Assembly (NCBI GenBank): GCA_015055805.1
Contig: SVHN01000012.1
Location: 1 to 52,141, forward strand
DNA length: 52,141 nt
Source: Clostridiales bacterium
GTDB lineage: Bacteria; Bacillota; Clostridia; Christensenellales; Borkfalkiaceae
Direction of reading: 5' to 3'
This document shows positions 15,214 through 26,234 of the stretch, in pieces; positions within the stretch are counted from its first letter, which is position 1, and each line of letters starts with the position of its first letter. The position numbers and the translations under genes were made by a program. Below the pieces are notes generated by a model that saw only the letters and a program-made list of their open reading frames with translations, had not been told where the DNA came from and ran no database searches.

Positions 15214-16236
15214 TTAAAGCTCAACTGTGAACTCAGCCCCACCTTCTTCACGATTTTTTGCATAAACGGAGCCGTCGTTGATTGCCACTATCCTTAAAAC
15301 CAAAGAAAGTCCCAAACCGTTTCCTTCTTCCTTATGCGCACTATCGCCTTGATAAAATTTATCGAATATATGTTTCATTGCGTCATCACTAATACCTTGT
15401 CCACAATCAGCAACTTTAAATATAATTTTATCGTTAATTTTCTTTAATGAAATTGATAATTTCGCATCATTAGGACTAAATTTAATAGCGTTGCCAATAA
15501 GGTTATTCCAAATATGAATAGTTAATTCTTCCGTTCCGTAATATTGAACGTTATCAAGCTCTACGTCTAAATCCAAATTTTTATCCGTCCAAGCCATTTC
15601 AAACAGCATTATTGACTGGCGAATCTGTTCGTCCAACCAAAAGGTCTTCTTGTTTGCTTGTATTGATTGATTATCAAGTTTCGCAAGCAACAATATATTT
15701 CCAACAAGGCTAGATAATCTTTTGACGTTAAACAAGATTTTATTAACGTAAAGTTCTTGTTCTTCACTAACGTTATCCGCACCTTGCAGCAGCATTGAAT
15801 ATCCTTCAATCGCGCTTAAAGGCGTCTTAAATTCGTGCGAAACGTTTGAAACAAAGTCGGATTGTATGGTTTCAAGAGATCCGAGATCGTTTACCATTGT
15901 GTTAAAGTTTTTATAGATATTATCTATTTCTTTTATCCTAGTTTTCTCTTCTAGCCTTACCGTAAAATCACCTTTTGCAACAAGTGCCATTTTATCATTA
16001 ATTCTTCTCATAGGCGCAAGAAAAAACTTATTAGATAAAAGCGCAAGTATCGTTCCTAAAACAAGACTAAACAAAAAAACTAAAAGTTCAGGCGCAATTT
16101 CAAAACTTTCACCGGCAATCGAACTGATTATTGAAACTGATGCAGTTGATATACCAACAGCCAACAAGTTTTCAACAAATAACAATACCGTGAACCAAAG
16201 CGTTAAACTAAGCCTTGGTCTTCTAGTGTTTTTCAT
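15214..16236 (-). CDS. Sensor histidine kinase with minimal extracellular loop
   Basis: The 340-residue kinase has two membrane segments (about 11-42 and 49-75) separated by only a few residues. A HAMP domain (about 70-122), HisKA with H134 in SHEFKTPLSAIEGY, and a HATPase_c domain follow (N box WNNLIGNAIKFS, G boxes DCGQGIS and GNGLGLS). It lacks a real sensor domain, which is typical of kinases that sense through the membrane, such as cell-envelope stress kinases. Its ATG overlaps the regulator stop by four bases. Confidence 0.9.
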   Translation of the reverse strand: MKNTRRPRLSLTLWFTVLLFVENLLAVGISTASVSIISSIAGESFEIAPELLVFLFSLVLGTILALLSNKFFLAPMRRINDKMALVAKGDFTVRLEEKTRIKEIDNIYKNFNTMVNDLGSLETIQSDFVSNVSHEFKTPLSAIEGYSMLLQGADNVSEEQELYVNKILFNVKRLSSLVGNILLLAKLDNQSIQANKKTFWLDEQIRQSIMLFEMAWTDKNLDLDVELDNVQYYGTEELTIHIWNNLIGNAIKFSPNDAKLSISLKKINDKIIFKVADCGQGISDDAMKHIFDKFYQGDSAHKEEGNGLGLSLVLRIVAINDGSVYAKNREEGGAEFTVEL

Positions 16237-16904
16237 AATTTTACCACCTTATAACCAACACCACGTATAGTAACTATCTTAAAATCAGTATTGTCGCGAA
16301 AACGCTCTCTTAATTTACCTATATGAACTTCAACCGTATGCTCGTCAGATTCACTTTCATAACCCCAAATATCGTCCATTAGTTGTCTACGCGTAAAAAT
16401 TCTTCCCGGATATGACGACATTTTATAAAGCAACATAAATTCTTTCTGCGGTAATACAATTCTTTCACCGTTACTAACCACAGTCAGAGAATCCCATTCC
16501 ATTAAAGTCGTGCCTACAACTTGTTTTCTGTCGTTTATCATTTGCGCACGCCTTAAAAGCGCGTTTACCCTTAATACCATTTCATTGATATTTATAGGTT
16601 TCACCATATAATCGTCAGTTCCCGAGTGAAAACCTAGATACATATCGTTAAACGCATCTTTTGCAGTAATCATAAGCACGGGCGTTTTCACGCCTTTTGA
16701 GCGCAATTCTCTAACCAACGTGTATCCGTCCATATTTGGCATCATAATATCTGAAATTATAACGTCAAAACTTTCCGCATCTAAGGCCTGCATTGCCTCA
16801 CAGCCATCCGACACGCCTTTTACAAAAAATCCGTTTTGAATTAGAACCTGTTGAAACAGTTGCCTTAATTCGGTATCGTCTTCCGCAATTAGTATCTTAT
16901 TCAT
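16233..16904 (-). CDS. OmpR-family response regulator
   Basis: The 223-residue protein has a receiver domain (about 1-118; acidic pocket AEDD, phospho-acceptor D52 in DVIISDIMMP, then T in MITAKDA and the conserved K in VKPI). A winged-helix Trans_reg_C domain follows (about 128-222; RRQLMDDIWGYESESDEHTV). It pairs with the kinase encoded downstream with a 4-base overlap. No target gene is obvious nearby. The promoter at 16958-16986 should drive both. Confidence 0.93.
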   Translation of the reverse strand: MNKILIAEDDTELRQLFQQVLIQNGFFVKGVSDGCEAMQALDAESFDVIISDIMMPNMDGYTLVRELRSKGVKTPVLMITAKDAFNDMYLGFHSGTDDYMVKPININEMVLRVNALLRRAQMINDRKQVVGTTLMEWDSLTVVSNGERIVLPQKEFMLLYKMSSYPGRIFTRRQLMDDIWGYESESDEHTVEVHIGKLRERFRDNTDFKIVTIRGVGYKVVKL

Positions 16905-16957
16905 CTTAACTCCCTGATCGTTTTCGATTTTGATAATAAATAAAAAATTACAGAACT

Positions 16958-16986
16958 ATTATATTACTAATACGAAAATTTTACAA
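16958..16986 (-). promoter_or_regulatory. Promoter of the two-component operon
   Basis: TTGTAA (16986-16981) and TATAAT (16963-16958) on the minus strand have a 17-base spacer and GC directly before the -35 box. Confidence 0.75.
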
Positions 16987-17013
16987 GCATTTTAAAGTAT
17001 TAATTAAGTAATG

Positions 17014-17039
17014 AAAAAGCCCTTGGATAACCAAGGGCT
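17014..17039 (-). terminator. Terminator after tRNA-Thr
   Basis: AGCCCTTGG (17019-17027) and CCAAGGGCT (17031-17039) form a 9-base stem with a 4-base loop and five Ts on the minus strand, directly after the tRNA. Confidence 0.85.
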
Positions 17040-17040
17040 A

Positions 17041-17116
17041 TGGAGCTGATAACCGGAATCGAACCGGTGACCTCATCCTTACCAAGGATGTGCTCTACCA
17101 TCTGAGCCATATCAGC
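17041..17116 (-). tRNA. tRNA-Thr (anticodon GGT)
   Basis: The 76-base minus-strand gene folds as a cloverleaf. The acceptor stem GCTGATA pairs with TATCAGC, with discriminator T and an encoded CCA. The D-arm contains GGCTCAGATGGTAGAGC, the anticodon stem-loop ATCCTTGGTAAGGAT carries GGT, and the T-arm has CCGGTTCGATTCCGG. It stands alone with its own promoter and terminator. Confidence 0.97.
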
Positions 17117-17148
17117 AATTAACGTATTCACATATCAAATGCTCATTT

Positions 17149-17177
17149 ATTATATACGATTAAAATCGTTTTGTCAA
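17149..17177 (-). promoter_or_regulatory. Promoter of tRNA-Thr
   Basis: TTGACA (17177-17172) and TATAAT (17154-17149) are 17 bases apart on the minus strand. The spacer contains the palindrome ACGATT-AA-AATCGT (17157-17170). Confidence 0.8.
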
Positions 17178-17237
17178 TACAAAACAGCTTGTAAAACCAA
17201 AATTTTTAATAATTTTTATTTTTCTTTTTAAAAACAA

Positions 17238-17261
17238 TCGGGCGGTCAATTAACCGCCCGA
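17238..17261 (-). terminator. Terminator of gyrA
   Basis: TCGGGCGGT (17238-17246) and ACCGCCCGA (17253-17261) form a GC-rich 9-base stem with T-rich sequence beyond it on the minus strand, about 25 bases after the gyrA stop. Confidence 0.85.
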
Positions 17262-17286
17262 CACGTTTATTTATTCATAACCAAAA

Positions 17287-19791
17287 TCACTCTTCAACAA
17301 TATCCTCTTCAACAACTGATTCTTCGTCTTCCTTAGGCGTCAACGCTATCTTAGAAACCGTAGAATCTTCAATACGCATTATTCTGACGCCAAGCGTATC
17401 TCTACCTATCTTACTGATATCGTCAGACGCTACCCTGATAATTGTACCGTTATTAGTAATAATCATTATATCTTCGCTTTCAGAAACGAGTTTAAGACTA
17501 GCAAGTTTACCAGTTTTCTGATTGAACACGCCCGCTTTAACACCCTTTCCACCGCGATTTTGCAATCTATAATCGTCTAAACCAGAACGCTTACCAAAGC
17601 CATTTTCAGTCATTGTAATAACTTCGCAGTCTTCTTTAATAACCGCCATATCAACAACGTAATCCCCGTCGTTTAAGAGCATACTTCTTACACCTTGAGT
17701 ATCTCTGCCCATTGCCCTAACGTCGTTTTCGCTAAATCTTATACATTTACCGTCGTGAGATGCAATGATAATTTCACTTTCACCAGTCGTCAACTGTACA
17801 GAGATAAGTTCATCACCGTCAACTATGCTTATAGCAATTTTACCGACCTTTCTGATGCTTGCAAACTCACTAAGCGCAGTCTTTTTGATAAGACCGTTTC
17901 TAGTCGCCATTGCAATATAACCTTCCGTGCCGACTTTAAGCGGTATCATTGCACGAACTTTTTCATTGTCAGCCAACTGTAACAAGTTAACGATTGCTCT
18001 GCCTCTTGCCGTTCTTTGCCCTTCTGGTATCATATACCCTTTTAAGCTATAAACTCTGCCCTTATCAGTAAAGAACAGTATGTCGTCGTGTGTAGATGCA
18101 ACGAACATATTGTCAACAAAGTCTTCTTCCTTAGGCTTATGCGCTGTAACGCCTTTTCCGCCACGACGCTGGGTTCTATACTCAGTAGTAGGAACTCTCT
18201 TAACGTATCCAAAATGCGTTAAACTTATGACAACGTCTTCAACGGGTATAAGGTCAGCTTCTTCAATATTTGAGTAGTCGTAAGAAACTTCGGTTTTTCT
18301 AGGCGACGGATATTTTTCTTTAATTTCTTCCATATCGTTTCTAATGATTGCTTTTACTCTTGCCTCATTAGAAAGGATATCTTTCAAATCAAGAATAGTG
18401 TTGTTAAGTTCAACGAGTTCTTCGTTTAATCTTTCAACCTCCATACTTGTCAAACGTTGCAATCTCATTTCAAGAATAGCGTTTGCTTGCTTTTCTGAAA
18501 GTTCAAACTCAGCAACCAAAGCTGCATTTGCCGTGTTTTTATCGCTTGACTGACGAATAATCTCAATAACTCTATCAATATTTGCAAGCGCAATAACAAG
18601 ACCTTTAACAATATGTTCACGCTCTTCAGTCTTGGCAAGATCATACTGTGTACGCCTAATTATTACAGATTCTTGATGCTTAATGTAATGTTCAAGAATT
18701 TCTTTTAGTCCTAAAACCTTTGGTTCACCGTCTACTAGCGCAAGCAAAATAATGCCGTCTTTAACTTGCAAGTTGGTATGCTTATACAAGGTATTTAATA
18801 CGACCTGAGCGTTTGCATCTTTTTTAAGATCGATAACCATACGCATACCGTGTCTATCAGATTCGTCTTTGATATCGCTTATGCCTTCAATTCTCTTATC
18901 TTTTACCATATCTGCAATTGCTTTAATAAGCATTGCTTTATTGACCTGATAAGGAAGTTCGGTAACGACTATTCTTTCACGAGTACCGTTATTAAACTCT
19001 TCAATCTCACACTTAGCACGAAGGACAAAGCCACCTCTACCCGTTCTGTAAGCCTGTTTGATACCTGCTCTACCCATCAAAACGCCACCTGTTGGATAAT
19101 CGGGCGCAGGTATATATTCCATAAGTTCTTCGACGGAAATATCGGGATTGTCCATAAGCGCAATACAGCCGTTAAGACATTCTTCTAGGTTGTGCGGCGG
19201 AATATTTGTAGCCATACCAACCGCAATGCCGTCTGCACCGTTGACAAGAATATTAGGTATTCTTGACGGAAGAACTACCGGTTGCATTTCCGTATCGTCA
19301 AAGTTCGGATAGAAATCAACCGTATCTTTATCTATTTCACGAAGCATTTCATTAGCAAGTTTAGAAAGTCTTGCCTCAGTATATCTATAAGCAGCCGCAG
19401 GGTCACCGTCAACAGAGCCGAAGTTTCCGTGCCCATCAACGAGCGGGAAGTTAATTGAAAAGTTCTGCGCTAAACGAACCAACGCATCATAAACGGAACT
19501 ATCTCCGTGTGGGTGGTATTTACCTAAAACTTCACCGACGATTTTAGCGCATTTTTTAAAGCCTTTGTCGCAAGTTAACCCCATATCGTGCATTGCGTAA
19601 AGAATACGCCTATGAACGGGTTTCATACCGTCGCGAACGTCAGGTATAGCACGTGAAACGTTAACCGCCATTGCATAAGCAATAAACGATTTTTTAACTT
19701 CGTTGTTTACTTCAACGTTTATTAATTTAGTTTTTTCAAGGGTAGATTTAAATTCAGCGGAAAGCTCCGCGCTTATTTCTTTCTTAGACAT
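17287..19791 (-). CDS. gyrA: DNA gyrase subunit A
   Basis: GyrA breaks and rejoins DNA and, with GyrB, adds negative supercoils. The 834-residue protein shows [20 protein letters not shown], the [23 protein letters not shown], and the catalytic Y137 in YRYTEA. The C-terminal beta-pinwheel carries the GyrA-box type sequence QRRGGKG. QRDR positions equivalent to E. coli S83 and D87 are S98 and D102, so no common quinolone-resistance change is visible. The N-terminus is about 15 residues longer than in E. coli. It follows gyrB by 24 bases. Confidence 0.98.
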   Translation of the reverse strand: MSKKEISAELSAEFKSTLEKTKLINVEVNNEVKKSFIAYAMAVNVSRAIPDVRDGMKPVHRRILYAMHDMGLTCDKGFKKCAKIVGEVLGKYHPHGDSSVYDALVRLAQNFSINFPLVDGHGNFGSVDGDPAAAYRYTEARLSKLANEMLREIDKDTVDFYPNFDDTEMQPVVLPSRIPNILVNGADGIAVGMATNIPPHNLEECLNGCIALMDNPDISVEELMEYIPAPDYPTGGVLMGRAGIKQAYRTGRGGFVLRAKCEIEEFNNGTRERIVVTELPYQVNKAMLIKAIADMVKDKRIEGISDIKDESDRHGMRMVIDLKKDANAQVVLNTLYKHTNLQVKDGIILLALVDGEPKVLGLKEILEHYIKHQESVIIRRTQYDLAKTEEREHIVKGLVIALANIDRVIEIIRQSSDKNTANAALVAEFELSEKQANAILEMRLQRLTSMEVERLNEELVELNNTILDLKDILSNEARVKAIIRNDMEEIKEKYPSPRKTEVSYDYSNIEEADLIPVEDVVISLTHFGYVKRVPTTEYRTQRRGGKGVTAHKPKEEDFVDNMFVASTHDDILFFTDKGRVYSLKGYMIPEGQRTARGRAIVNLLQLADNEKVRAMIPLKVGTEGYIAMATRNGLIKKTALSEFASIRKVGKIAISIVDGDELISVQLTTGESEIIIASHDGKCIRFSENDVRAMGRDTQGVRSMLLNDGDYVVDMAVIKEDCEVITMTENGFGKRSGLDDYRLQNRGGKGVKAGVFNQKTGKLASLKLVSESEDIMIITNNGTIIRVASDDISKIGRDTLGVRIMRIEDSTVSKIALTPKEDEESVVEEDIVEE

Positions 19792-19815
19792 AATTTTTCT
19801 CCTTTGATTTACTAA

Positions 19816-21791
<1,976 letters not shown>

Positions 21792-21924
21792 GTAAAAACG
21801 GCAATATTAAAACTATTTATAGTTTTAAATAGAAAAATTTTTCATATTTTACACGTTTTTATGCTTAGTGAATAGATTTTTGTTAAATTACACATAATTT
21901 CATTGTAAAAAGGAGCAGAAATTA

Positions 21925-22077
21925 ATGGAAAACAAATGTAAAAATTGTAACTTAGACATATCTTCAACGTATAAACTATCGTGCCCTAATTGCGGCACAT
22001 CTTTGTGTGAAATCTGTGCAACAAAATCTTTAAGAATTTGCCCAAACTGTTATCACGATTTAGAACTAAAACAATGA
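21925..22077 (+). CDS. 50-residue zinc-ribbon protein
   Basis: This very short gene on the plus strand encodes a 50-residue protein carrying four CxxC pairs (CKNC, CPNC, CEIC, CPNC), eight cysteines in all. That is enough for two zinc sites, as in double zinc ribbons or RING-like folds. A strong AAAAAGGAG ribosome site lies 9-10 bases before the ATG, and a terminator stem follows the stop, so it is very probably expressed. There is no other domain. It stands alone between gyrB (divergent) and the M50 gene (convergent). Function unknown. Confidence 0.78.
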   Translation: MENKCKNCNLDISSTYKLSCPNCGTSLCEICATKSLRICPNCYHDLELKQ

Positions 22078-22091
22078 TTAAACACCAAAAA

Positions 22092-22129
22092 AAACGCATA
22101 CAAAAAGCCCATGCTTTCTGTATGCGTTT
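22092..22129. terminator. Bidirectional terminator
   Basis: AAACGCATACA (22092-22102) and TGTATGCGTTT (22119-22129) form an 11-base stem between the convergent zinc-ribbon and M50 genes, with A and T runs on the two sides. Confidence 0.8.
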
Positions 22130-22148
22130 ATAAATTTACAAAACCATT

Positions 22149-23258
22149 TTATTCACTTACTTGAACAAAATCATCTTTTAACTTATCTATGAGTTTCTTT
22201 TCAAAACGCCCTAAGCCTGAAATTTGACATCTGTTAGCCTCTTTTACGCCCTTCTTGTAAAAGATATCAAGCGCGTCGCTTTCGCCTTTTATATTGAGTA
22301 AATACGCCAACTTCGCCCTAACCGTAGACGAGTTGTTTACGTTATTAAGATACTTTTCAAGTTCATAAGTCAAATCGTCCGCAATCTCTTCGTTTTTGTC
22401 AAAAGTACACGCATTGTACAAAGCATCAGTCTTAATGACGTACGCGTAAGCCTTTGGCAAATCGTCTGCAAGCCCCATTAGCCTTGCGGTAACTTTTTTT
22501 GCATTGTCATAGTCTTCTTTATCTAGATAATAGTTGTATCTAGCATTAAGTAGTACCACAAAATTTAGGTCGTCTTCAGGAAGTTGCGGCAAATCAAAAT
22601 ACAACGCTTCGTCTATTTCGCTAGGCGTTTTTCCATTGTACATTTCAGCTTGAATTGCAAGAACGTTTAGAGAAACCTTTATAGAATCCTCTTTCTTCTT
22701 TATACCGTAAAGCACTGCACCGTCGTTTCTTACGCCTTCGTTGGTCATCGGCAACACGCTACCAAAAAAGAAGTAAACACCAACAGGCAAAAATACCGAC
22801 CAAATACAATAAATCCACAAAGACAAACTTTTAATGAAAAGCGGCGGAATACCTATTAACATCATAACAAATGATGCAATTATCGCGCCACGCGTCATTT
22901 TTGCAAGCCTTCGATCAAGATTTTCGGTTGATTTGGGAATCATTTCGGTGTAACCAGCCTCGTCGCCCATCATTACAAAATCAAAACGGATTTTCTTACC
23001 AACCCTAGCCCACTTAAAAAACCATATACATATAGCCGAAAAAGCAAAACCATTTCTTTTTCCAGCAATTAAGTGCCCAAGTTCATGAACAACTGTATTT
23101 AGTAACCCCGCAAGAATTGCCCCAACCAAAAATCTTAATACTACCTGAAAAATTTCTGTGGTATAACGCTCGTTACAAACCATTATTATACCAAACAGCG
23201 CACCCATAGTAAGTGCCATATATATTACGTTGTTAATAATATTCGTTCTTCTCGTCAT
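22149..23258 (-). CDS. M50-like membrane zinc metalloprotease
   Basis: The 369-residue protein has N-terminal membrane segments and the zinc motif HELGH (H58, E59, H62) inside VVHELGHLIAGKRNG, as in site-2-protease/SpoIVFB-type or M50-like enzymes. More membrane segments run to about residue 170. A soluble C-terminal region of about 190 residues has TPR-like helices. It is the last gene of the yabP-yabQ-divIC-ppx run and overlaps ppx by four bases. The substrate is unknown; the sporulation context is suggestive but not proof. Confidence 0.72.
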   Translation of the reverse strand: MTRRTNIINNVIYMALTMGALFGIIMVCNERYTTEIFQVVLRFLVGAILAGLLNTVVHELGHLIAGKRNGFAFSAICIWFFKWARVGKKIRFDFVMMGDEAGYTEMIPKSTENLDRRLAKMTRGAIIASFVMMLIGIPPLFIKSLSLWIYCIWSVFLPVGVYFFFGSVLPMTNEGVRNDGAVLYGIKKKEDSIKVSLNVLAIQAEMYNGKTPSEIDEALYFDLPQLPEDDLNFVVLLNARYNYYLDKEDYDNAKKVTARLMGLADDLPKAYAYVIKTDALYNACTFDKNEEIADDLTYELEKYLNNVNNSSTVRAKLAYLLNIKGESDALDIFYKKGVKEANRCQISGLGRFEKKLIDKLKDDFVQVSE

Positions 23259-24115
23259 ACTTTCTCCAGTTTAAGTTTCAAATACCCTTCAAGATTGTCT
23301 TTTTCGCTAACCGTTATTTCGTTTATATTAAATTTGCTCATTAATGAAAGCAATATATTAACTCCGTTAGCAATAACTTTCGCCCTTTCGGGCTGTAAGC
23401 CTTTCAGTTTTTCTCTTTCTTCAACGGAAAGCAAATACAGTCTTTGTTTGAGATCATTCAGTTGATCAATGGAAACGGTATATCCGTCAACCTTGTTTGG
23501 ATCATACGGTTCCAATTCTTGCAACATTGCAGCAATACTGGTTGCCGTCCCACCTATAGAATAAAATTTAGAACCTGGAACTTTTCCATATTCTAATATT
23601 TTTTCATTGACAAAGCAATCCGCTTTAAGCATATCCTGGCCACATTTATCAGTTAAACTCACTGCGCCAAGTTCGATACTTTTAGTATAAATCGAACATC
23701 CACCGTCAACAACGGTAATCTCTGTACTTGCACCGCCGACGTCAATAATTCCGCCGTCACAACCGCCAAGCGCACCAACGTATCCTAGCCTAGCCTCAAC
23801 TTCACCCGACACAACGTCAACGTCGTAACCGCAAGCGTTTTTTATAGCCAATAAAAATTTATTACGGTTTTCAGCTTTTCTAGTAGCGGCGGTTGCAAAG
23901 ATATAAATGCCGTCAACATCTTCTTCTTTAGCCCTATCAACAAAAAAAGAAACGGCGGAAACCGTTCTTTTAATCGCATCCGCTGTAAGTATATTGCTAT
24001 CAAGCATGCCTTCCGCAAGCCTCGTGGTCTTAACTAACTTATAAAAGGTTGTATTGCCATCCCCAAGCATCAATCTTACTGAATTTGACCCTATGTCTAT
24101 AACAGCGTACTTCAT
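23255..24115 (-). CDS. Ppx/GppA-family exopolyphosphatase-like protein
   Basis: The 286-residue protein has the ASKHA-fold motifs of this family: MKYAVIDIGSNSVRLMLGD at the N-terminus, FATAATRKAENR, GGIIDVGGASTEI and FYSIGGTATS. It is shorter than the two-domain enzymes of about 500 residues and so is the single-domain type. The likely substrate is polyphosphate or pppGpp. Its start overlaps the divIC stop by one base, and its stop overlaps the next start by four. Close linkage to divIC is common in Clostridia. Confidence 0.88.
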   Translation of the reverse strand: MKYAVIDIGSNSVRLMLGDGNTTFYKLVKTTRLAEGMLDSNILTADAIKRTVSAVSFFVDRAKEEDVDGIYIFATAATRKAENRNKFLLAIKNACGYDVDVVSGEVEARLGYVGALGGCDGGIIDVGGASTEITVVDGGCSIYTKSIELGAVSLTDKCGQDMLKADCFVNEKILEYGKVPGSKFYSIGGTATSIAAMLQELEPYDPNKVDGYTVSIDQLNDLKQRLYLLSVEEREKLKGLQPERAKVIANGVNILLSLMSKFNINEITVSEKDNLEGYLKLKLEKV

Positions 24116-24390
24116 TATGGATTATGACTTTTGTCCCCTTCGTAAACGTAACCAAGTTCCCTTGCCTCACGCTCAATCCACCAAAGCATTGAACGAGTTT
24201 CTTTGGTTTGTTCGCCTTCTTCAATGAGTTGTTCATACTCGGCTATTTTAGCATCAAGTTCATCAATGCGCTTTTTTTGCACCGACATTGAAATTATCTG
24301 GTACAACATTACTGATATTAATATCACAATGAGCAGCACCGCACCCACCGTGCACGCAACTATTAATCTTTTTAACTTTGACTCGGTCAT
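24115..24390 (-). CDS. divIC: Septum formation protein DivIC/FtsB-like
   Basis: The 91-residue single-pass protein has a short basic N-terminus, a membrane helix (about 8-33), a coiled coil (MSVQKKRIDELDAKIAEYEQ) and the characteristic end EREARELGYVYEGDK. With FtsL and DivIB it forms the divisome scaffold complex. It lies after yabQ as in Bacillus and Clostridium. Its start lies 128 bases inside the apparent yabQ reading frame. Confidence 0.88.
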   Translation of the reverse strand: MTESKLKRLIVACTVGAVLLIVILISVMLYQIISMSVQKKRIDELDAKIAEYEQLIEEGEQTKETRSMLWWIEREARELGYVYEGDKSHNP

Positions 24391-24721
24391 ATCTTACCTT
24401 CAAAACTTTCTTACGTATTATATTATAAAGCTTTTTTAAACATTTTGCAAGTAATATATGAAAACTTTTAAAATACCCTATTATTCCAACGAAAACCCCA
24501 ACAATCATATACGCTCTTAAATTCGGAAAGCCAAACGAATACGCTAAAAAGACGTACGCCACCGACAAAGCAACAAAAACAAATATATCGGGTATTATTC
24601 TAAAACATTTGCTTTTAACACCTGATTTTAATAACGCCGACAAACTAAAAAATATGCCCGACAAGCAACCGATTGCAACACACACGATAAAAACGTATAT
24701 CTGCCCCTTGGATACAAACAT
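24263..24721 (-). CDS. yabQ: Spore cortex biosynthesis protein YabQ
   Basis: The 152-residue protein has about four hydrophobic segments in its first 100 residues, followed by a basic segment (KKLYNIIRKKVLKVRYDRVK). It stands between yabP and divIC, the conserved gene order in spore formers. YabQ is a mother-cell membrane protein needed for the spore cortex. The last 42 codons overlap divIC, and this tail (NSCVHGGCGAAHCDINIS and on) looks like out-of-frame reading. Either the overlap is real or a small indel has removed the original stop. Confidence 0.75.
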   Translation of the reverse strand: MFVSKGQIYVFIVCVAIGCLSGIFFSLSALLKSGVKSKCFRIIPDIFVFVALSVAYVFLAYSFGFPNLRAYMIVGVFVGIIGYFKSFHILLAKCLKKLYNIIRKKVLKVRYDRVKVKKINSCVHGGCGAAHCDINISNVVPDNFNVGAKKAH

Positions 24722-24987
24722 TATTTAAATAGCCTTTTCATTAACGATCCCTTCTTCTGCACATACTTGATTTCCGTAAAATTTCCTTCAGCGTTAAATT
24801 GTCCTTTATCCTTGTCGTAAGAAGTAATTTTAATATTCTCACCAACAATTATGACTTTATTCGCCGAAACGGTTAGTTTTAACATTTGATCAGAAAAAGA
24901 GTCCACAGTCTCAACACCACTCATTGACAACCTTTTTCTGCCGTCAAGACATAGTTTATCAAGTTCAGAAACACTTTGTTGTTGCAT
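24721..24987 (-). CDS. yabP: Sporulation protein YabP
   Basis: The 88-residue protein matches YabP/YqfC: DGRKRLSMSGVETVDSFSDQ followed by beta strands and a short basic tail. In Bacillus it is a sigma-E-dependent spore-coat or cortex protein. The start at 24987 was chosen because a GGGGGCG stretch precedes it; the longer frame from 24999 has no ribosome site. It heads the yabP-yabQ-divIC-ppx-M50 run. A CATAATT box upstream is a weak candidate for a sigma-E -10 element. Confidence 0.82.
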   Translation of the reverse strand: MQQQSVSELDKLCLDGRKRLSMSGVETVDSFSDQMLKLTVSANKVIIVGENIKITSYDKDKGQFNAEGNFTEIKYVQKKGSLMKRLFK

Positions 24988-25050
24988 ACGCGCCCCCATA
25001 GTTTTATTTTATAATTATGCCTGTTTTAGCAAAATTAAAACCGACAAATA

Positions 25051-25080
25051 AAAAAAGACAGATAATAATCCGTCTTTTTA
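25051..25080 (-). terminator. Terminator of the PTS-type transporter gene
   Basis: AAAAAGACAGAT and ATCCGTCTTTTT pair over 12 bases with one mismatch, and the minus strand ends in a T-run. Confidence 0.75.
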
Positions 25081-25091
25081 CACGCTTTTTA

Positions 25092-26234
25092 CTAATCTGG
25101 CAATTTCATATCGCCGTCTTTAATCCAGCCTTTCTTTCTCATAAACTCACTTATAACTATATTAAGTATAGCTGGAAGTATAATCATTAGCAAGAAAATA
25201 CCTATAACGCCAAGCGCGCCGCTAGTATAATTAAACAAGTCAAACACACCAACCAAACCACTAGTCCCCATGCCACCGCCAGAAGAACCACACATAAGTT
25301 TAAATAAGCACGTTGAAAGCGGACCTAATATTGCGCTAGATATAATCATAGGCAACATTATTATAGGCTTTTTCATTATGTTAGGTATTTGTAACATACT
25401 TGTTCCGATACCCTGTGATATAAGACCGCCTACTTTATTTTCTCTAAAACTTGCTACTGCAAAACCAACCATATGGCAAGCGCAGCCAACAGTCGCCGCA
25501 CCACCAGCCAAAAGCATGGCGTTTATTTGCGCATCAGTTGCCGTACCGCCAGTTAGCACAGGCGTTGAAACGGCAATCCAAATAGCGGCTGACGAAGTTG
25601 GCATCGTGAGTAATATCCCCATAACAACGGCAATAACCACTCCCATAACGAAAGGCGTCGCGTCAGTCGCAATAGCAATAAGAACACCCAACTGATTGAC
25701 AAGCCAAATAAACGGATACGAAACAAACACACCGCCAAAAGATAGAATAAGCGACCCTAACGGTATGAGCAATATATCAAGTTTGGTTTTACCAGCGTAG
25801 AGTTCAACTATTTCCACAACGAGCATAGTAACAACGTACGCACCGATAGGATTACCGGGCGCACCAAGTCCCAAAGTTGTAAACGGGGTTTCAACCCCAA
25901 CTATAAGTTTATCAGCAAACGCGCCAACCATACCGGCAACGGCGGCGGAAAATACTAAAAGTTTATTCTTTCCTAGGGAATAAGCAATGCCTATACCGAT
26001 ACCAGCACCCATTAAAGACTTGGCAACGTTTGCAATATATTTTAAGGTATTACCGATATAGTTATCACCTATCCAACTGGCAATCTGAGCCAAAATAGTG
26101 CCTGCGATAAGAGTAACGAAAAGACCTTGCGCCATACCCGAAAACGCAGTTATAAAATAACGTTTAGGCAAAGTTTTTAAATATTGTTTTGCCTTTTGCC
26201 CAAAAGCAACCTTTTCTTTGATTTTTTCAGTCAT
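25092..26234 (-). CDS. PTS EIIC-type membrane transporter (PTS_EIIC_2 type)
   Basis: The 380-residue protein is a polytopic membrane protein with many glycine-rich helices (GAGIGIGIAYSLGKNKLLVF, GAPGNPIGAYVVTMLVVEIV, MPTSSAAIWIAVSTP). This pattern matches the stand-alone EIIC family. No EIIA, EIIB or HPr domain is present or nearby, so it may not be a phosphotransferase in the usual sense. Its ATG overlaps the phosphoesterase stop by four bases. The substrate is unknown. Confidence 0.8.
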   Translation of the reverse strand: MTEKIKEKVAFGQKAKQYLKTLPKRYFITAFSGMAQGLFVTLIAGTILAQIASWIGDNYIGNTLKYIANVAKSLMGAGIGIGIAYSLGKNKLLVFSAAVAGMVGAFADKLIVGVETPFTTLGLGAPGNPIGAYVVTMLVVEIVELYAGKTKLDILLIPLGSLILSFGGVFVSYPFIWLVNQLGVLIAIATDATPFVMGVVIAVVMGILLTMPTSSAAIWIAVSTPVLTGGTATDAQINAMLLAGGAATVGCACHMVGFAVASFRENKVGGLISQGIGTSMLQIPNIMKKPIIMLPMIISSAILGPLSTCLFKLMCGSSGGGMGTSGLVGVFDLFNYTSGALGVIGIFLLMIILPAILNIVISEFMRKKGWIKDGDMKLPD

